Source of the DNA: Ophioderma brevispina
Lineage: Eukaryota; Echinodermata; Ophiuroidea; Amphilepidida; Ophiodermatidae
Assembly: GCA_023653785.1 (NCBI GenBank)
Contig: JAMKCH010049195.1
Span: forward strand, 1 to 64,000
Length of the DNA stretch: 64,000 bases
Direction of reading: 5' to 3'
Below the pieces are notes generated by a model. It was not told the DNA's origin and did no database searches. It saw only the letters and a program-made list of their open reading frames with translations. Below, in pieces: positions 1-12,654 of this stretch. Every line of letters begins with the position of its first letter. Positions within the stretch are counted from its first letter, which is position 1. The translations under genes and the position numbers were made by a program.

Positions 1-566
1 CAGTGTAATTAATAATGGTGACATTCCTCAGCATGCCCAAACATTCCGCAAGGGAAATCCCACCTTTTGTACCTTTCAGTACAAAGAAGGAACTTTGGCT
101 TTGATTCCTGGATACTGTCCAATTATTTGAAGATCAAGGGTGGATAGATAATGGCATGTTTGGCTTCTTAGCAACAGACATACTTCATTTGGTTGTTTTA
201 AGTGATACCATCACTTTAGCACAGCGTAAGATGTACGCATTGTGGCAATTCACAGCCATATGTGCGAGTGCGTAACGTCAGCTTACGTGAAGCAAAACCA
301 CTTCATAAAGCAAATTATATAACACCTCATGGTTTTATCACAAGCTTAAGGTATAGTACCAGGGGTGCAATGGGGTATTTGGTTGGGTAACCACATGAGT
401 TACAAAAATGAAGACCTAGGCAGGTCTCAAGACATCAAATTCAACCTATGCCTCTTATCAATATTTTATTTTTCAATCTCAGAGAGGTTATCAAATGGTC
501 CACAAAATGGGCTCAAATGGTCTGTAAAATCCCAGGTTAAATCCCCTGGGTTAAATTGCCCAGTTC
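1..566. other. AT-rich non-coding DNA, nothing recognised
   Basis: I see no recognisable protein motif, RNA gene or element end here. The open frames are short and have no family resemblance. A pair of short GGGTTAAAT-like words near 535-560 resembles words at 7,135-7,215, but the match is too short to define a repeat. Confidence 0.4.
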
Positions 567-656
567 CATGTCTCGTATAGGATATCAATTTGAACAGGTC
601 TGGTCTCGGATAGGGCACCTATTTGAATAGATCTGGTCTAAGATAGGGTACCTTAA
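567..656. repeat. Small tandem repeat, about 37-bp unit, 2.5 copies
   Basis: The phrase GTCTCGTATAGGATATCAAT is followed about 37 bases later by a close variant (GTCTCGGATAGGGCACCTAT), and then by a partial third copy starting GTCTAAGATAGGG. Each full unit ends in TTTGAA followed by a variant of AGGTCTG. This is a short degenerate minisatellite. No function is inferred. Confidence 0.55.
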
Positions 657-3400
657 CCCTTGAAACACTGGTGAAATTTCAGCCTCCAAATGCATTTGTG
701 CCTGATCCATTGCACATATTTAATTTTATGATGCAAGAATTCTATAGAAATAATCCCTGGCCCTATCTATTGATTGTTGCACTTCATAAGGTAGTATCTT
801 GCAATTGTCAATTTATGATATGTATAGTCAATTTAACAAAGTTTACTACCAATGTAAGATTTTTGCTGCCATTAGCAAGGTGACTTAATGTTCCACCATG
901 CTGTGCACTGCAAGAATTTTGAAAGACCAACTCACATGAGGGAAACAGGCTCATGTGGTTTTTGCCATGGGGAGCCACAATTTTCCCCTTTATGTACAGT
1001 ATCCATGCATGACACATTTTTTTTTCTGAATTTTCTAAACTCAAACAAAATTTTACTCTAAAATTATGATCTTCAATACCATGATGCTGCATACATTAAT
1101 GAAAAAATAATAATTAGCTTCTTTGGTAATGGCTTCTCAACTGGCCTGGCTGTTCACTTACTTTAAAGGGCTTGAATAAAAATCTGTTAACTTTCCCGAG
1201 TGTCGTTTCTGATCTGAATTCGAGTAACTGTTTGTATCTAACCAGTTTGTGGAAACAAATACCAGTCCAGACCTCAGGGCGATTTTATGGGAATCAAACC
1301 CTAAACGGAACTGTCAAAAGCAAGCAGGTGTCCATCCATGATATACTTTTGACAATCATTTTTATAAACTTTTAACAGTTGAATGCCCATTTTGTTGGAA
1401 CATAATACAGGGTATTTTTTTCCTTCCAGTAGGAAGTTTAATAAATTTTAATTATTTTGCTATGTCATAGAAGGACAGTTCTGTATCATAATGCAAAGAA
1501 CCCTGTATCTCAGTAACTTATGAAAAGAAATTCAAAATTTTCGGCACTTTTTGTCTATAGTCGCCCTTCATGTTTCAGTACTGTTTTAATAAACTAGGTT
1601 CAACAAGATAGAATTGCATTTACTGTAATGTGTGGATGTCCAGTCCTGGTTTGGCCTATCACCGTACCCTAATTTAAATGGTCTGATCCACCATGTTTAT
1701 GGCAAAAATCTGTTATTTTTTTATATTGTTTCTGTATACATAAGAGAGATGTTGGTTTTTTTAAATCAAGAAATTAAAAGTGAAGAAGTCTGTAGAATTC
1801 TCATAATTACTTTTCCAAATGAGATTGACAGAAAAGGAAGGAAGGAAAATGGCAGTATCAAAGATATGATCTCCATTCAGTTTGTTAAATGTTGTAGTAA
1901 GTTGTCTGAAACGGACAGAACGGACTAATATATCCGATTTTGTCCTTATTAGGTCGCTTCTGGCCTTTTCATTTGCAGGAAATTATGTTAGGTAATGTAA
2001 TGTTACACACCATGCACAAATCTGATTTTGATGATTTTGTTGATTTTCGGATTTAGCAAATCACTGTGATAGGCCTTTTAATCATGAATTATGGAACTTA
2101 TTTTATTACAAGCTACCTATAGTATATGGATCAGATCATTCTTTCCAAAGCTGTCAAGAAAACTGCCATTTTCATGGCTAAAGTAATATCTCTGGGACAT
2201 TGCTCGTACGTTTAATACATTTATCATCAAAAACCACAGTTTTGTTCTCATGAAAATTTGACGAGAACGAAATGCGAATATCAGGCTCTCATATCACAAA
2301 CATCACAATACCTTTTTATCAGCACAGGTATTTTAATTGCCGCTCACCCAAAACAAAGGGATCACTCATTACCCAGGGGTGGCACCAGGGGGTGGTGGGG
2401 AGGCGCCCCCCTGAGATTCAAAATTGAGGAAAAACAGGGGTTTTGGTGCAAAAACGAGGGATTTTTTAAGCAAATGAGTTTCATTTTGAGGGGAGATAAT
2501 GTTCAAGTCTCTTATTCACAACTGGGTGTTAAAGCGGCACTGGCACATTTTGCAGGGAATATGAAATTTATTTCAATTGGCTCGGCAAATGCAAGTCTAG
2601 GCCCCCCCACTTTTTGGAACAAAAGCGGATAGGGACATTAATAAGTGGCCAAAGACAGGCCAGGTATTGTAGGCTACTTTCAGTTTGCCATAAACTTTAA
2701 TACAACACATGTGTATGTTTACATGAATATCATAGACTCGTACTCTCTGGCCGGTATCACAAAAGTGGGTTGGGTTAACTTTATTGGATTGATGCAGCGC
2801 CTCACAGGTCGCTTTCGTCTCCCGTGCGATGATTTATTTTACTCAATTTTATGTGTTTGTGATTTTTATCGTATGGATTGTATGGCATATGTATGATATG
2901 ATACGGGATCATTATGATGCCTCATTTTTGTGATTTTTATGAATAGGATTTTCTGCAATTCTGGGATCTTGCATTGACTGTCAGCGGTGATGAACTGGTA
3001 TGTACTGTATAATATATTGTATTCCAGTGCAATCTTCAATCAATAACTCGAGATGACACCACTATGGTCAATTACAGGTGAATGACCACACTATGGTCAC
3101 TAAGGTGAATTGTCAAGCAATGAAAACTGTATTGATATTCGAATTAGTTTTACGGCGGGATTTTATTTATTCACTAGCATTGAACCACCCGGTGCGACTA
3201 ATGTTAAGAATGTGGTATACCAGATGAGTTATGTAGGCGCTTGGGGTCTCTCATTTACTCAAGCGTTCTGTCCTTTCCACCTTCATCTGAACAAATAAAA
3301 AAACAAAACGTTTGAGGAAGAGGTGGCGCAAGCGATCAAAACGTGGTGGACAAAACGTAGAATCCAAACAATAATCACTTTCGCACTCATGTAACAATAA
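657..3400. other. Non-coding stretch with a G-rich dispersed-repeat fragment
   Basis: No exon or element could be identified. The part at 2,375-2,610 (GGGGTGGCACCAGGGGGTGG and following text) has the look of a common invertebrate dispersed repeat, and similar G-rich wording recurs near 12.66, 29.1 and 53.9 kb. The open frames through this stretch have no recognisable domains, and those near 2,258-2,632 run through that repeat. Confidence 0.4.
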
Positions 3401-3499
3401 CTATAATGATGTAAATTGAACATCTCACGTAAAATTGAATTTGGAAATAGAAGAATTGGCAATTAATGTTGGAATGCACCATCGATATGCAACAAAACT

Positions 3500-4163
3500 T
3501 TGACAATTCATGATTACTTACTTGAAACTGATTTGGATATTTTAGTCATCACCGAGGTGGGCATCGGTCCAGTTAAGACCCGTTGTATTGGTAATGCCCA
3601 CTTCTGGTTTACTCTCTGTTAAAAACTCCCAAGAGGTTGCAGAAAAACATGGCGGTGATTGCAATTTGAATCACTTTAAATCAATTTTTTTTTAAACTGG
3701 GTATTTCAGATTCTTAGATGCTGACAAATTATAAACAATTGAATTTACATGTGTGACTGATTCTATAAGACTTTTCGGTTTGATTGCATAGATCGTCCTA
3801 TCAATCCAAAAAAGACGGGTTGAACCATCCAAATTTCTTGACGAATTTGAAAAGTTTCCTATGTGATATTGCCATTGTTGCTGGGAAACTTTCTAATAAT
3901 GGGCGCATTTCAATTTACATGTTGATGTACCAAGTAAGCCTGAAGTCAGGTCGCTATTTATCTTGACTTCCCAACTGTCTAAAGCAGTTTATGATAGGCT
4001 ACGCATAAATATGGCCAATATCCTTGCCATGTTATATGTTCTTGAGGATTTTGAAAACTTGGTGATTGATTTTGATGTATCTCCAAATAGATATGGATCT
4101 GATCACCACCTGGTTGAGTGTGTTATCAACAAGATGAAGCCCCCCCAGAAAGGAAATCCATAA
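3500..4163 (+). pseudogene. Endonuclease-domain remnant of the non-LTR element
   Basis: Near 3,515-3,560 the translation reads TDLDILVITE, matching the conserved 'DIL-x-ITET' strand of the apurinic-type endonuclease of non-LTR elements. About 500 bases on, at 4,050-4,125, a frame reads NRYGSDHHLV, matching the terminal S-D-H-x-x-V motif of the same fold, with an additional H. The two parts lie in different frames with stops between them, so no intact enzyme is encoded. Assignment to the endonuclease fold is by motif and order; the clade is inferred. Confidence 0.7.
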
Positions 4164-5059
4164 CCAGAGGGAATTCAGGGAACTAGATCTGAAGCTTTGT
4201 TTAAAGTCCGACTTAGATCGCACTTCGCGGACTGTTAGTTAGATGATCCTAACATACAAGCACTGAGTATAAACATAGGGCTCGCAGGGTTCTTGACAAA
4301 CATGTCCAGAACATTCGTGTTCAAGAAAACCTATAGATGCCCCAAAGTGGTTTGATGATAATGTAAGATCGGCAAGGGAGAACGCCGTAAATGGCGTAAA
4401 AACGCGTAGCTTAGGGGACTATAAAGTACTCTGAAAAAAACAAGACTTGGAAATGGAATTGCTAGTGAAAATCAAAATATGACCATTTTCATAACGTACT
4501 TTCTGATGCAAACATGCCAAAAAACAATGTTAGTATCTTAATGCATTTTGAATACTAAGATAGTGCATGCCTACTCGTAATTCGACGAAAGCTCTGCTGC
4601 ATTATTTGCAAATTTATTTTCTGAGAACGTTTCTTCAAAAATAGATCTAAACGTTGATGTGCAATGTAGTGGAAATTCAAGCAAGCATATGTGATGTAGT
4701 GTTTGCAATAATCATGATTCGACTGAAATGTTTAATCAGGACAGTTATCTTCCATTAAATTCGGGCTGCAATGAATGTTCATGTTTTGGAGAATTTTACT
4801 TTGTTGATGAAACTGATAGTTCGTTTTAAAATTATATCCAAAAATTCCAAACAAAACCAGCTGTCTAGACCCTATTCCAACAGGCTGTTTTAAAGGATTG
4901 TGTGTGGACATCGTTGCCCCTGTCATTGTTTCTCTTGTGAATAATTCATTTAGGTCTGGGTATTTCCTTCACCTCTTAGGGAAGCTGTAGCGGTTGTGAT
5001 TACACTTCTTATCACGAAATCTAACTGATAGCGGGAGTGTGAAAAACTACCGCCAGATC

Positions 5060-6475
5060 TAACCTCCCCACCATTGCAAGATTTTGAATACCCGCTATCT
5101 CAAGGTTCAATTGATCATCTTCAGTCTCAAAATCTCAGACACTTGAAACATTCAATCAGCGAGAAGCGGAACACAGTACTGAGGACAGCCTTGTTGCGTG
5201 TTAAAAATGATATGCTACGAATTGGGTTCCATGGTAGATTTGTGTTGCTGGTTTACTTGATATGTCCGCAGCCTTCGATACCATAGACCACGACCATTCT
5301 TGTTGATAGGCTTCAAAAAGAGTATGGTATCGGAGGCTTTGCCTTGGGTTGGTTTAACTCATATCTCAAAAATAGAAATAGTTTTAGAGTTAGCATTTCT
5401 GGCAAATTATCTCATAAGCCATTTCCGTTGAATATGGTGTTCCCAGGGATCAGTGAAGGTCCACCGATCTTCACTGCTTATTCCAGGCCTGTCAGAAATC
5501 GTCAGACCTTTTTAATGTCGCGTACCCCATATACGCTGCGACACCAAGCTTTGATGTCAGTTTCATCCGCAAGGTGGGTCTGTGTGACATGGATCTGCGC
5601 AGGATAGACTAACCTAATGCAGTGCGGAGGTTAGGAATTGGAATGTTGAAGAACAAAACTTGTTTAAATGATTACAAAAACCGAGTTCTTCATTCCTCTC
5701 GTCGCAAAGGCAAATTAATTTAACGCCGGCAAGTTTCCTTAAAGATCGGTGGATCTGAGATTGAACCCTCATCATCAATAGTCGAAATCGGGGTATTATA
5801 TTTGGAACCTTGAGACGATTGGCTACGCAGTTTCATCCATTATGCCGCTCTGTCAATTCATTTACGAATATTGCGAGAATTCGTTGGGGTTTATGATCGT
5901 GAGACTTGTGACACATGCAGTACGATCTTGGGCCTTTCGCGGCTGGATTATGGCAACTATTTGTTGGGCGTGGATGTCCGCTAGTAACATGTGCAGCGAC
6001 ACAGGGGCTTTTCAAAAAAACAAAATCGCACTGCGCGCCTTATTTATGTGTCAAATAAGCGCACTAGTGCGTCCCCTTATGCGCGATTTCATTGGTGCCC
6101 AGTCCAGCAACGAATTGAATTGATGAATTTAAAGATCCTGATGCATGTGTTACAATGTGTGGCAAATAACGGGGGACCTTATATTTGCAAAACATGCTTA
6201 ACACTTATGAGCCTGGTCGGGGGTGTGGCCTTAGATCACTCAAGATTAATGCGCCTTGATGTCCCCTTTACCAAACGTATGGTTGGCGATACTGCATTTT
6301 CGGTCTTGGACCCAAATGTGGGAACAAACTTCCATTCAAATTCGCCAGGCTCCAATGTCAAAGTTTCAAAACGTTGCTCAAAACACATCTCGTCCGAAGG
6401 AGGAGTTTTTATCCAATGTTTGTGGCATCACATTTTTCCTATGCTGGAGTTGTGTGGTCCTATTTTATAATGGTA
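5060..6475 (+). pseudogene. Reverse transcriptase and C-terminal remnant of the non-LTR element
   Basis: Recognisable pieces in order are: a frameshifted AAFDTIDH-type motif around 5,265-5,300; WFNSYLKNR at 5,350-5,376, the usual segment before the PQGS motif; a degraded PQGS-x-x-GP region near 5,440-5,480; and a frameshifted catalytic YADD region near 5,530. Past the catalytic region the frame at 5,991-6,470 gives NRTARLIYVSNKR, a WCPVQQRI segment and LDVPFTKRMVGDTAFSVL, all typical of the region after the RT in CR1/L2 elements. The frame changes several times, and the catalytic aspartate motif is broken by a small deletion. Confidence 0.8.
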
Positions 6476-6621
6476 TTGAATTGTTATCATAATAATGTTG
6501 TTTCTAGGCCGATAGGTCTCAGGGTAATTGTATATGATATTAGTCTTCTGTAGTTATCTTTTGTATTTTAAGGTTATATGATACGTTATTTTATTTATTT
6601 GTTTTATCTATTATTTTGTTG

Positions 6622-6685
6622 AAGCGCTTCGATAATCGGGAGAGGCGCTATATAAAGGCCTGTAATAATAATAATAAATAATAAA
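6622..6685 (+). repeat. 3' end and AAT tail of the non-LTR element
   Basis: The stretch AGGCGCTATATAAAGGCC followed by repeated AAT/ATA is the usual end of CR1/L2-type retrotransposons, where a short stem and a microsatellite-like tail prime insertion. Upstream GAAGCGCTTCG can pair with the AGGCGCT segment. This fixes the 3' boundary of the element at about 6,685. Confidence 0.75.
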
Positions 6686-6879
6686 CCAGTGTTATATTAG
6701 ATTCAACCCATCGTTGTCACCTCGAGTACTTTTCTGAAGGTATTCAGGGGCATTGAATGAGGGGATTGGGATGGGTGGAAATTTAAAATTCCACAGCTAA
6801 AATCTATTCAAAATGTTGTCCAATAGCAGAGAAAAATAAATTCTATGATTTTGAAAGAATCAAAGCTATTCAAGCAAAA

Positions 6880-7085
6880 CGTTTAAGCGCATTTATAGCT
6901 ACATTAACATTCTTTGATAATCGTATTTGCTTCAATGCATTCCATGTAACAGGTGAGCTGAATGCTGCTGACTTGAAGCGTCCGTGTTTTTGGTACGAAG
7001 GAACACAAAAGATCATTAGGAAACAGGGGGATCGGGCATGTAATTCCTTTCTCTGCCTCCTCTCCCAACTAATCGACGTGTCCAA
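6880..7085 (-). pseudogene. Possible C-terminal scrap of another retroelement ORF2
   Basis: Read on the minus strand, a 71-codon frame contains FKSAAFSSPVTWNALKQIR followed by a helical-looking tail. The spacing resembles the 'R-A-F-S-x-x-x-P-x-x-W-N-x-L-P-x-x-I-R' block at the C-terminus of CR1/L2-like ORF2 proteins. The match is short and the key glycine and proline residues differ, so this may be chance. Nothing else of an element is visible around it. Confidence 0.3.
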
Positions 7086-7929
7086 ACTTTTCCTCTGGTG
7101 ACACGATGGGTTGAATCTACTATAATTTGAACCCTGGGTTAAATATTACATAGAGGATAACATGAACTTAACTCATGATCTGGGGTTACAACCCTGTTTA
7201 ACACTGGATTAAAGTTAACCCCCTTTGTGCATACCAGCCATGGTATTAAAACCACAGAGGACCCGGTCAAAACAGGTTGCATGCCGAGGGAATCAACTTT
7301 GGCGTGTGTTTCTTGTGTTGACAGCAATTTCCATGTCGTCTGCCGAATTAATGTCGCCGATGACATTAATTATAACCGTTTGTTTACCCATAAGCGTGCT
7401 GATTTAGGCTTTAATCATTTCAAGTGGAGGGCAATGTATATAAAAGCTTTATACTCATGCAAATATCAATTTTGAAAACAATATAGAGGGGCACAGACTA
7501 TTTTTCCAGCAAGCCAGGGTATCGTATTTTACAAAAAGCATGTATAACATTTTGCAGGTGGGCCTGTAAACTACACGACACAGGCAGGTAGGTTAATATG
7601 AGGATCGGATACGGTCCTGGATTGGAAATCGGATTAAGCATTTTCATTTGAGAAGCCACATTGTATCCGACAGGCAATGGACAAAAGCTATTTGTGTCCA
7701 TTAAAAAATCCCTGGCTTAAAGCCAGGGAGGATAAAAAGGATTATGCAATGTAAGTGAAATTCATTGATGCTGCTGAAAGATATGTTTAAAACTACCGGT
7801 GCATAGGCCTGATTAAAGGGGGGAAACTAAGGACTTCAAAAATGATCAGGAGATACATATATGGCACTCCATAGAGGAGCACCTATTAATTTCAATCCTT
7901 CAAAAACCCTGCCCCATAGTGCTAGTGAC

Positions 7930-8470
7930 AGTTCATACCGTTCTCCTCCAAAAGAAACACATGAGACATGAGGACGTTTTGAAAAAATAGTGTGCCCTCT
8001 AGATTTTTCCAAAAATGATATTTTTGGATGGTTATAAAGCTGTTATATACACATTAGCTCACCTGCTGAAATTATTAAGTCAAATCAGAATGCTTATGGG
8101 TAAACCGAACCGAATGATTTTATGTCGCGACGATGCTGAAATGATGGAACACAAGAAAAAACCACAGCCAGAGTCGTTTTATGGCATGCACTTGGTTGAC
8201 CGGTCTGTGACCTTGTGGTTTTAATATCAATAAGTATGTGCCTGTGAATTATTCATGTAAATAGATTCATTTGTTGGTTAAGTTACGGGCAAACTATCTG
8301 GATGTCTTTAGCCTCTTATTAATTTGTCCCGATCTGCTTTTGGTATGTTATTTTTTATGTGCAAAAATATCTCTATTCTCCAATGGCCTGACTGTCATTT
8401 GCGAGCAATGAATAATTTATTCTGAAAATGTTGCCAGTGGCCGCTTTAAAACATCTGTTCATGTTGATGA
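7930..8470 (+). repeat. Dispersed repeat, copy 1 (second copy at 34.69-35.53 kb)
   Basis: Two blocks match the stretch at 34.69-35.53 kb in the same orientation and order. One is around 7,985-8,120 (GATTTTTCC, then the ATTTTTGGATGGTT and CTCACCTG words, then ATGGGTAAAC). The other is around 8,200-8,290 (CTTGTGGTTTTAATATCAAT). In the other copy these blocks are pushed apart by about 430 bases of GGTCAC and C-rich sequence. The family is not recognised and no coding capacity is seen. Confidence 0.55.
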
Positions 8471-8479
8471 CTTGTGGTA

Positions 8480-10430
8480 TGTCTTTTGCATTACAGATAT
8501 GGGGCATATGGGTAATACTCATGAGATAAACATGATACAATTGCTGTTAGTGTCCCAGGTATTGAACTTGCAACTTATAAAAAAACAGCTTGGTAATCAG
8601 CCTTGATACCATTTCATCTTGTTATTCTGTGACAACTCTGCACATGAGACATGCTAATAATATAACTGCTAATACCATGATTTCCCTAATTATCTTGATT
8701 TTCCATAAGGTTTTTTTCAATGTACATGTACATGGTGTTTATCCAGCAGATGCACTTGGTCCATCAGGGATACTTCCAGCAGGTTGTGATTTTTTCTTTT
8801 ATTTAAAAAATATAATATAAATCAATTTAAAAAATCTTGGTATGAAATCTTCCAAGGATGATTTTGTTATTTGATGTTATTTTTCCGTTGATCAGTCTGA
8901 CTAGTAAAATAATTTTTATCTTTTCACAAAGGACACTCAAAACAAACTAAAAATGTTTTTTTTTGTTTGTTTTTCTTTTGGCACTAACCACTATGTCAGT
9001 AAGAAAATATGGATAATGGGATATATGGATTATATTACCTTCTGTTTTATATTGATAATTTGGTTAAATAAATTATAAAAAAATATTTGATTATTAATCC
9101 ATTGTTTTATTTTGTCAGTATTAGTTATTTTAGCCATCCTGATGCACGTCAAAACATACAACTTCATGTACTTTCAATTCCTATAAAGATTTTTTATTGA
9201 TTTTTTATAATTACGTCAGCAACTAAGACTGGGATTTATATTATTGGTTTCAAATTTTTGGTGAAACCAGCATGCTGTCGTACCACCTGGGGAGGGGGCC
9301 TTATACCATGGCTACATCATACTATGACATACACGAAAAATGTATGATTGGCATTCTGAAGGGGTAGCTTAAATGAGATAGGGGGTACAAAAGATATAAT
9401 GGGATTAAAACTGAAAAGTGGTCCAATTATGTTGGAATGCATATATAAATGTTGGTATAGTCACAAGGAATTTTACAAGAATTATGTTTGTGCTATCCTC
9501 CGACTTATACTTATGGAGTTACAAGTTGAAAACCATTATTATAGTCAAAGGTTAAATTTAGCTTCTACAGGGGTTAGAGATCAAAAAATGATTCAATTTC
9601 CGTGGAATGCGTCTCCAAATTGTTTGTATGTTATCACAATGGAAAAAAGGGTTAGTGTTAGATTATACCTATGAAGATGATTATTCATTTGTTGGTTTAA
9701 AAGTGCATCACATGACCCAAAATAGTTCCAAATTTTTGCGAGAAAGAAAGAGCGAAAAAAAGAGATCGAGGGAAATAGATGCCTTTTTTCCATATGATGT
9801 CAGAGGGAAACAGTCACCTATTCACCGTCTCGATACGTGTGTTACCAGTTCAGTTCCTTGATTGGTTCTTTTCGCATGTAATCAATATACTGTGTTTACA
9901 TGATAATGCACAGACTCAGCTTGTATTCTCAACGTATTTGGTAGCAATTAGTATTGTCCTAAAATGAACTTTGACAGTGATCGAGGCTAATTCACTTCTG
10001 ACTGCGATGCTGTAACAATATTGTAACAATAACCTGGCCTGCGACCAGTTGCAATAGTTGCATAGTACCGGCGCAGTGAAAAACCTGCAATCAATGATTT
10101 TGTCTCGAAAACGAAGCTCAACTAATAGGACAGATATTTAAGAATACCAAGGAACTAGTATTTCTGTCAGTGTGCGAGAAGTTTTTAGAAGTTTTTAAGA
10201 AATTAATGCACGCTGACTCCGGCGGTGATTTCAATTGCCATGCATGACATTGTGAATGATGGAATAATGCTGACCGTCTCTGTATGGGAGTTGCTGGTGC
10301 ACGGAAATTGAAGGGTGAGCTGTACAGTAAAAATGTTGCAGTAATATCAGGTTGGACTTTCAGGCCTCATTTACTTGTGAGAAGAAAGGTGTTTGATTAT
10401 GTCAGTGGCGTGTACTTTCCTGGGGACTTG
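8480..10430. other. AT-rich non-coding DNA, nothing recognised
   Basis: I find no exon, RNA gene or element end. Long T and A runs and short open frames without domain resemblance dominate. The frame at 9,607-9,861 contains a lysine/arginine-rich patch but no recognisable fold. Confidence 0.4.
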
Positions 10431-10568
10431 AGGCTATGCCTGGCCCTAGCCTAGCTGGGGCTAGGCTACTATGTTGGAATGACTTAGTAGGCTAGGCCTA
10501 TTTTTTGTCAAGTAGGCCTCCACTCAGTTTCACTTTTAGCAATCAATGAACAAAAATATATTCATGAG

Positions 10569-10764
10569 GATATTGAAACAAATATTAATGATCTTATTCG
10601 GGATCTTTGTGGAATCTTTTGGTCCGCTCGGTGAACTGGAGCGTGGGTTACTATTTTCACTTGACCTTTGGTCACAGGGAAAATAGTACCCCATGCCCTC
10701 CTAGTTCACCTTGGGGCCAATAGATTCCACAAGATCTATGATCATTAAATATTTGTATAATATC
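10569..10764. mobile_element. Fold-back (MITE-like) element, about 196 bp
   Basis: Almost the whole stretch folds on itself. The left arm begins GATATTGAAACAAATATTAA, and the complement of the right end begins GATATTATACAAATATTTAA. Inside, GGTGAACTGGAGCGTGGGTT in the left arm pairs with GGTGAACTAGGAGGGCATGG from the right. The arms are about 85-90 bases with scattered mismatches and small indels around a short centre that includes TTGACCTTTGGTCA. It has no coding capacity. The form fits a non-autonomous fold-back or miniature inverted-repeat element. Confidence 0.75.
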
Positions 10765-11998
10765 TGCAATGTGTAGTGGACATCATTAGTAATACCCCAG
10801 CTAGCCCTGGGATTGGTGTAACTTGGCAACTATTACATTCGCACATTGGTCCAAAAACTATAACTTATTTTAACTGTGATATCATTACAAACAATGAGAC
10901 CACTGCCCTGAAATTGAAAGCATTTTTAAAATTTGTCAAGAGAATTTTGTTACTTTGCCTGGTGAACTATTAATAGGCAGTATTTTATTATATGCAGCTA
11001 GAAGAATCTTGTAATGTTATTGATTTGGATTTGGATCTTGGGTTGGGTCTTGATGCTTTCCTGTTAATAATAATAAGTAATAAACAGTCTGATATAGCGG
11101 GGGGCCTAATGCAGAGGGGACTCTCGGCGCTTTACATAGATGGGCAGCAATATAAAAAATATCCATACGAACAATACAAAAATAGATAAAATTCTAATGT
11201 TTAAACCACACAATGATATAACAACAAATTATCACCAATTAAAATGACTTTAAGTAACACTTCAAAAACATTAATATATTGTGACCAACAGATAGAAGAG
11301 AAAGGACAAACCCCATTGCCTCCAATACTAAGAACTATGGGGATAATCAATCGTCAGCTGTGAGGATCTGTGTGTATGTACTCCCCACAACAACATCGTT
11401 AGTCTTGATCTTTCTTGGATTCAGATGCCTCTATCCCTACCTAACTGATGAAAAACAAAATCCTAGGCAACCGGATTGGATGAAGGTAGCGAATAAGAAA
11501 AGGAAAAAACATCACAGAATTACATAATTAGTGATTGGACTGCATCATAAACTGATACATATCAGGAGCGAAAATGTTGTGTAAATAGGAATGTCTTCAT
11601 TAGTGACTTAAAATATTGCTGACTGAGCTAGGCGGATACTGTTAGGTAGTTTATTTCCACAAATGTGCTGCTGCGTATGCAAATATCTATCACCATAAAC
11701 TTTGTTGATATTTGGCTGATCTTACTCAGCTGGGACAAGAAGATGATCTCAAGTTCTCGGTGGTGAATACAGCTGGAAGCTCAAGCGATAGGCGAGGTGC
11801 ATGCTGTGGATGGCCTTAATAGGCCATTTGCCTCCGAGAGAAATGCGGGCCCGGGGGGACCTTGAAGTTACAGACGGGCCCCCTTTTACAATTTCGCTTT
11901 CCATAACACCCCCATGGGGGGGGGAGATTTTTTAAGTTAGAGTGGCTGCGAAGCGGCCATCGCGGGGTGTGGGAGTTGTATTAGTCGGTAAACCTTCA

Positions 11999-12540
11999 TG
12001 TGACCGTCAGATGAGTATATATACAATTATTTTTGCTGAAAATGATAGAGTAGGGTGTGTAGAATAAGACTCTGCAAGGTTCCCACCTGGGCATCCGTGG
12101 GCATTTTGAGAAATCCAAGATTCCACGTTTTGGCTGCCATATTGATTGACGTCATGAAACTTTAAAAGTATCAGATACACATTTAATGGTATCTAACACC
12201 CTAATCTAAGTTTTTAAATACTTCATGTTTATTTTTTATCGCAGGTATTTGCTGTTTAGGGCAATATTTTAATTGTTAGATTGGGCTTCCATTTTTGAAT
12301 TTGAAGTATTACTTAATTGTTACAAGTGCCATACCTTGTTCATTTGGATTTCCATATAGTATTACTTAACTCCATAGTTTGATAATATTAGGTTAATATA
12401 TAATTATCATTTATTGCGACGCCAATCTTGGATTTCTCAATGCCCAAGATGCCCAGGTGGCACCCGGCATATTCTTATTTTCTAACACACCCTAATCTAC
12501 ATTTTCAGCAAAACGTGTATATACTCAAATTTACGGTCAG
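11999..12540. mobile_element. Inverted-repeat element, about 540 bp
   Basis: The left arm (11,999 to about 12,125) and right arm (about 12,424-12,540) are inverted copies. TGACCGTCAGATGAGTATAT on the left matches TGACCGTAAATTTGAGTATA read from the right. The shared internal words TTTTGCTGAAAATG, TAGGGTGTGT, CACCTGGGCATC and GAGAAATCCAAGATT follow in the same order. The 300-base centre is AT-rich with no open frame of note. This looks like a non-autonomous DNA transposon; target duplications are not clear. Confidence 0.7.
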
Positions 12541-12654
12541 GGCATAATTTTGGACCATATCACCCGACTATATAATGTATTTGATTGATGCAACTTTATG
12601 GGTGTTTTTGATTGATAATTATCATATTGTGTTTATGAGAGACGGCGGGGTGGG

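Larger units (their letters stand above)
3420..6685 (+). mobile_element. Decayed CR1/L2-like non-LTR retrotransposon, plus strand
   Basis: Scattered over all three plus-strand frames are the ordered landmarks of a non-LTR ORF2. Endonuclease fragments lie at 3.5-4.16 kb, a linker with a PKWFDDNVRSARE stretch near 4.35 kb, reverse transcriptase pieces at 5.06-5.6 kb and the C-terminal region at 5.99-6.47 kb. The element finishes with a short structured 3' end and an AAT-repeat tail near 6,660-6,684, as is usual in CR1/L2-clade elements. Many frameshifts and stops make it dead. The 5' boundary is uncertain. A second element of the same general type lies on the opposite strand at 13.5-16.15 kb. 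Confidence 0.85.
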
